Positions 6,822 to 8,822 of a stretch of DNA of 8,822 nt are shown here, in pieces. The stretch is from an uncultured Fretibacterium sp. (GTDB taxonomy: Bacteria > Synergistota > Synergistia > Synergistales > Aminobacteriaceae): NCBI GenBank assembly GCA_937892105.1, contig CALAUZ010000261.1, forward strand, positions 1 through 8,822, read 5' to 3'. The notes under the pieces were generated by a model. That model searched no databases. It worked only from the letters and a program-made list of their open reading frames with translations, and was not told the origin of the DNA. Each line of letters starts with the position of its first letter. Within the stretch, counting starts at the first letter, position 1. A program made the translations under genes and the position numbers.

Positions 6822-7301
6822 ATGACAGACAATAAAATTATTTATCACGGTGGCAAAGAAATAATTGAATTACCTGAGATACGAACTGCAAAATATAACA
6901 AAGATTTTTACTTCGGCTTTTACTGCACGTATTTCAAGGAACAGGCTGAACGCTGGGCGACACGCTATGGCAGGACTGGTGTAGTCAACGAATATTCTTA
7001 TACTTCGTCGCAGAATCTTCGTACACTTGTTTTTACTTTCATGACTGAAGAATGGCTTGATTTTATCGTGTCGTGCAGGAGCGGAAAATCTCATGATTAT
7101 GATATTGTCGAAGGACCAATGGCTGACGACACGATTTTCAATTACATTCAGGGCTTTATTGACGGAGAAATTTCACGGGCCGCATTTTGGGAGCTTGCGA
7201 AATTCAAGAGACCGACACATCGAATAAGTTTTCATACCGTTCGTGCTTTTGCAACGTTAAAATTTTTACGAGGATATGAAGTGATTTACGATGACGAATA
7301 A
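6822..7301 (+). CDS. DUF3990-type ADP-ribosyltransferase-like protein
   Basis: This 159-residue protein matches the DUF3990 family, which belongs to the ADP-ribosyltransferase fold and is presumed to move ADP-ribose from NAD+ to a target. Visible signatures are IIYHGG with H9 near the N-terminus (the NAD-binding His), DFYFGFYCT (28-36), QAERWA (41-46), the DIVEGPMADD block (94-103), DGEISRAAFWEL, and a C-terminal segment ending in ATLKF. The family usually shows DFGxGFY; here the first Gly is Tyr (Y30). There is no signal peptide or membrane segment, so it should act in the cytoplasm. The ribosome binding site is weak (AAGAG, six bases before ATG). Its end overlaps the next gene by 11 bp. The target is unknown. 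It may be a toxin-like modifier, a regulator, or an effector in defence; none of these is shown by sequence. Confidence 0.8.
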   Translation: MTDNKIIYHGGKEIIELPEIRTAKYNKDFYFGFYCTYFKEQAERWATRYGRTGVVNEYSYTSSQNLRTLVFTFMTEEWLDFIVSCRSGKSHDYDIVEGPMADDTIFNYIQGFIDGEISRAAFWELAKFKRPTHRISFHTVRAFATLKFLRGYEVIYDDE

Positions 7302-7734
7302 TAATTTATTCTTTCTTTGCAGTCTGATTGAGTTTATAGGGCGACAACAGAAATTAGCAAGAAGTGAGGTTGTATCAATGCTGGGACAGGAAACCATAAA
7401 ACGTATTTACGAGTTTGCTGATCTCCATCACTGTGAGCCTATTTCAAAGGTTGCTGACGAATATATAAATTTGTGCCAGTTAGTGACGGGCAATTTTGAT
7501 AATGTAGCGACTTGTAAATATTCAGTTCCGAGTTACTGGGATATTGGCAAGGTTTACGCTCGACTTATTCAGGACGTTTCATGGAATATTTCAGACAGGG
7601 AAAAAATTATTCAAACGCTCAATGAAGTTTATAGCTCATGGATCAGCGACAGTCTCTCGAATTTCAATTCAGATTTTTTCTATCAGCCTCATGACTACAT
7701 ACGAGAATGTTATTTTGAGGGGAAAATTTTATGA
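7291..7734 (+). CDS. Conserved partner of the DUF3990 protein, DUF3791-like N-terminus
   Basis: This 147-residue soluble protein overlaps the transferase gene by 11 bp, so its translation is likely coupled to it. The first 55-60 residues (FFLCSLIEFIG, an EVVSMLG helix, then ADLHHCEPISKVADEYI) resemble DUF3791, a small helical domain often encoded beside DUF3990 proteins. The remainder contains GNFDNVATCKYSVPSYWDIGKVYARLI and a WISDSLSNFNSDFF segment ending near YIRECYFEGKIL. I know this layout as a conserved hypothetical but not its function. Helix-rich composition, small size and coupling fit an antitoxin, chaperone or target adaptor for the transferase (inference). No ribosome binding site of its own was recognised apart from a weak GAAGTG. 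Confidence 0.65.
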   Translation: MTNNNLFFLCSLIEFIGRQQKLARSEVVSMLGQETIKRIYEFADLHHCEPISKVADEYINLCQLVTGNFDNVATCKYSVPSYWDIGKVYARLIQDVSWNISDREKIIQTLNEVYSSWISDSLSNFNSDFFYQPHDYIRECYFEGKIL

Positions 7735-7749
7735 AGAGTACACGTATTA

Positions 7750-7793
7750 GGGGTCATGATTTTATTGTGTATAATAGCAGTGTGCTTCGACCC
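7750..7793 (+). repeat. Dispersed repeat copy R2, downstream of the DUF3791-like gene
   Basis: Diverged second copy of the unit at 6737-6780, same orientation, 1013 bp away. GGGGTCA, TATAATAGCAGTG and GACCC fall at identical offsets. The right arm has decayed to CGACCCT, but TAGGGGTC and GACCCTA can still pair with one bulge. It begins 15 bases past the stop of the DUF3791-like gene and ends 23 bases before the stop of the converging hydrolase gene. It contains a small AGCA-GTG-TGCT hairpin. It might help end transcription, but has no clear T-run on either strand. Confidence 0.6.
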
Positions 7794-7816
7794 TATACTG
7801 TATTTTAATAGCTGTA

Positions 7817-8620
7817 CTATGATTTAAGCCAAAGTCGCCACTTATTTACGACATCGATTAAAAAATCATCGAGCAGTTGTAAACACACATCAGTAATAAT
7901 TTTCGGTAAGCCCCAAGTTCCTTCAGCGATAGCCCCGGCAATAGCGGCCTGAGTGTCAGCGTCTCCGCCGAGTGATACGGCATTTCGTATTGAGTTTTCA
8001 AAGTTAGAAGCTTCAAGGTATGCGATAATGGCTTCAGGGACGCTTCGTTGGCAAGTTTCATCAAAATCGTAATAAGGTCTTATATCTTCGAGAGTCCTTG
8101 TGAGATCGTAATAATATTTTTTGCAAATGTATTCTTTTATCTCGTTTTTATCTTTTCCTTTACGTGCTAGAAATATTGCCGCTGCCGTAGCTTTTGCTCC
8201 TCTTATACCTTCAGGATTGTCATGTGAGACTATCGAGCTTACTTCAGCAAATTTTTCAACGTATTCAATATTTTCAAAAGCCCAAGCGACGGGAGCAACA
8301 CGCATAGCAGAACCATTGCCGAAACTATTATAAGTTTTTGGGTCGTCAATCCAGTCCATAAATCTAATGCCATAACCAGCGTTTGGATATTTTTTTGCGA
8401 ATTTTTGCATGGATTTAATAACTTCAGCTTCAAAGTCTTTTTCTGAGGGGATATTTCCATGTTTTGGAATTACGTTCATTAATGCTTCAGCAATAGCACA
8501 AGTCATAACAGTGTCATCTGTGAAGTACGAGCGGTTTGTAATCAAGGGAAAATCGATCGATTTATGAGGTTCAAATTCGTAAGGACTGCCTATAATGTCG
8601 CCAATTATTGCTCCTAACAT
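7817..8620 (-). CDS. ADP-ribosylglycohydrolase (DraG/ARH family)
   Basis: This 267-residue enzyme of the DraG family removes ADP-ribose from modified proteins or related molecules using two Mg ions. All signature motifs are present: GDIIGSPYEFEP at the N-terminus, metal-binding FTDDTVMT (T34, D35, D36), GNGSAMR (101-107), SHDNPEG (132-138), and the C-terminal GGDADTQ (D220, D222, T223), the second half of the metal site. It is slightly shorter than classic DraG (about 290-300) but complete. ATG at 8620 has AGGAG six to seven bases upstream and an extended -10 promoter at 8668-8676. It converges on the transferase-partner pair, with 82 bp between the stops. The natural reading is that it reverses that transferase's modification or limits its toxicity, but hydrolases of this family also occur alone, so the link is inference from proximity. 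Confidence 0.93.
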   Translation of the reverse strand: MLGAIIGDIIGSPYEFEPHKSIDFPLITNRSYFTDDTVMTCAIAEALMNVIPKHGNIPSEKDFEAEVIKSMQKFAKKYPNAGYGIRFMDWIDDPKTYNSFGNGSAMRVAPVAWAFENIEYVEKFAEVSSIVSHDNPEGIRGAKATAAAIFLARKGKDKNEIKEYICKKYYYDLTRTLEDIRPYYDFDETCQRSVPEAIIAYLEASNFENSIRNAVSLGGDADTQAAIAGAIAEGTWGLPKIITDVCLQLLDDFLIDVVNKWRLWLKS

Positions 8621-8667
8621 AATATTCTCCTATTCTGAATAAGTAAAACCATGAAAATATATAGTGT

Positions 8668-8676
8668 ATTATATCA
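8668..8676 (-). promoter_or_regulatory. Extended -10 promoter of the ADP-ribosylglycohydrolase gene
   Basis: On the minus strand TGATATAAT fits TGnTATAAT. The -35 region 17 bases further upstream is poor (TTACTA). The start site would give a leader of about 40 bases. It lies in the 89-bp gap after the WYL gene, so the hydrolase can be expressed on its own as well as by read-through. Confidence 0.5.
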
Positions 8677-8709
8677 TGTTTTTAATAAAATAGTAATATT
8701 AGTATCTAA

Positions 8710-8822
8710 TTATTCGATAACTTTCATTGCAAAATCCCTGACTATAGATTTTAATTCTTCAGGTTCGATAACTTTTGCGTTTGGCGCACCAGCTAAGACC
8801 CACCTTGCAACTTCGTCAAGAT
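8710..8822 (-). CDS. WYL-domain transcriptional regulator, C-terminal end (partial)
   Basis: Only the last 36 residues lie inside the window, cut at the right edge. The peptide LDEVARWVLAGAPNAKVIEP followed by EELKSIVRDFAMKVIE matches the C-terminal WCX end of YafY-type helix-turn-helix/WYL regulators, which commonly read R/E-V-A-x-W-V-L then a-x-V-x-x-P-x-x-L. The stop codon is at 8712-8710. Its DNA-binding domain would lie to the right, beyond the window. It is upstream of and co-directional with the hydrolase gene, so it may control that gene and perhaps the facing transferase pair (inference). Confidence 0.7.
   Translation of the reverse strand, partial: LDEVARWVLAGAPNAKVIEPEELKSIVRDFAMKVIE

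Noticed and set aside
7544..7750. 68-residue plus-strand open frame overlapping the DUF3791-like gene
   Set aside because: Alternative frame of a conserved protein, with no ribosome binding site and no recognisable similarity.
1..8822. CRISPR array, tRNA/rRNA gene, integrase or transposase
   Set aside because: I found no regularly spaced repeats, no cloverleaf or rRNA-like stretch, and none of the open frames resembles a recombinase or transposase.

Overview
The window looks like part of a mobile or accessory region from a low-GC, AT-rich anaerobe, probably Bacillota-like (Clostridia or Negativicutes type) although Synergistota cannot be excluded. This rests on sigma-70/A-type promoters, AGGAG-type ribosome binding sites, overall base composition and the protein families present. 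I cannot name a species.

Left part (1-5299, all minus strand) is a DNA replication module. Reading in the direction of transcription: a DUF2815-like single-stranded DNA-binding protein (4733-5299), a family B DNA polymerase with 3'-5' exonuclease (1387-4563), and a primase-helicase gene (1165 down to the left edge). The primase-helicase is broken. Its N-terminal reading frame runs into a stop at 962, and the rest, including a DnaB/RecA-type helicase with an intact Walker A, continues in another frame. The part of the primase that should carry its catalytic acids appears to be deleted. The three genes are separated by structured gaps: a long imperfect hairpin plus a small terminator between SSB and polymerase, and a clear terminator plus a new promoter between polymerase and primase-helicase.

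The centre (5300-5623) is a divergent control region. It holds a good promoter for the SSB gene, an extended -10 promoter for the ParB-like gene, a perfect 11-bp tandem repeat in the SSB leader, and four short hairpins or palindromes in about 60 bp. To its right lies a ParB-like protein (5624-6700, plus strand) with no ParA in view.

Right part (6701-8822) is an ADP-ribosylation locus. A DUF3990-type ADP-ribosyltransferase-like protein (6822-7301) overlaps by 11 bp a conserved partner with a DUF3791-like N-terminus (7291-7734). Facing them is an ADP-ribosylglycohydrolase (7817-8620, minus strand), preceded by the end of a WYL-domain regulator (8710-8822, partial). The genes could form a reversible-modification or toxin-control system: one protein adds ADP-ribose, one removes it, a small partner is translationally coupled to the transferase, and a regulator sits next to the hydrolase. 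That role is inference. The transferase-partner pair is bracketed by two diverged copies of a roughly 44-bp repeat in the same orientation (6737-6780 and 7750-7793), which suggests the pair moved as a unit or is marked by a small dispersed repeat.
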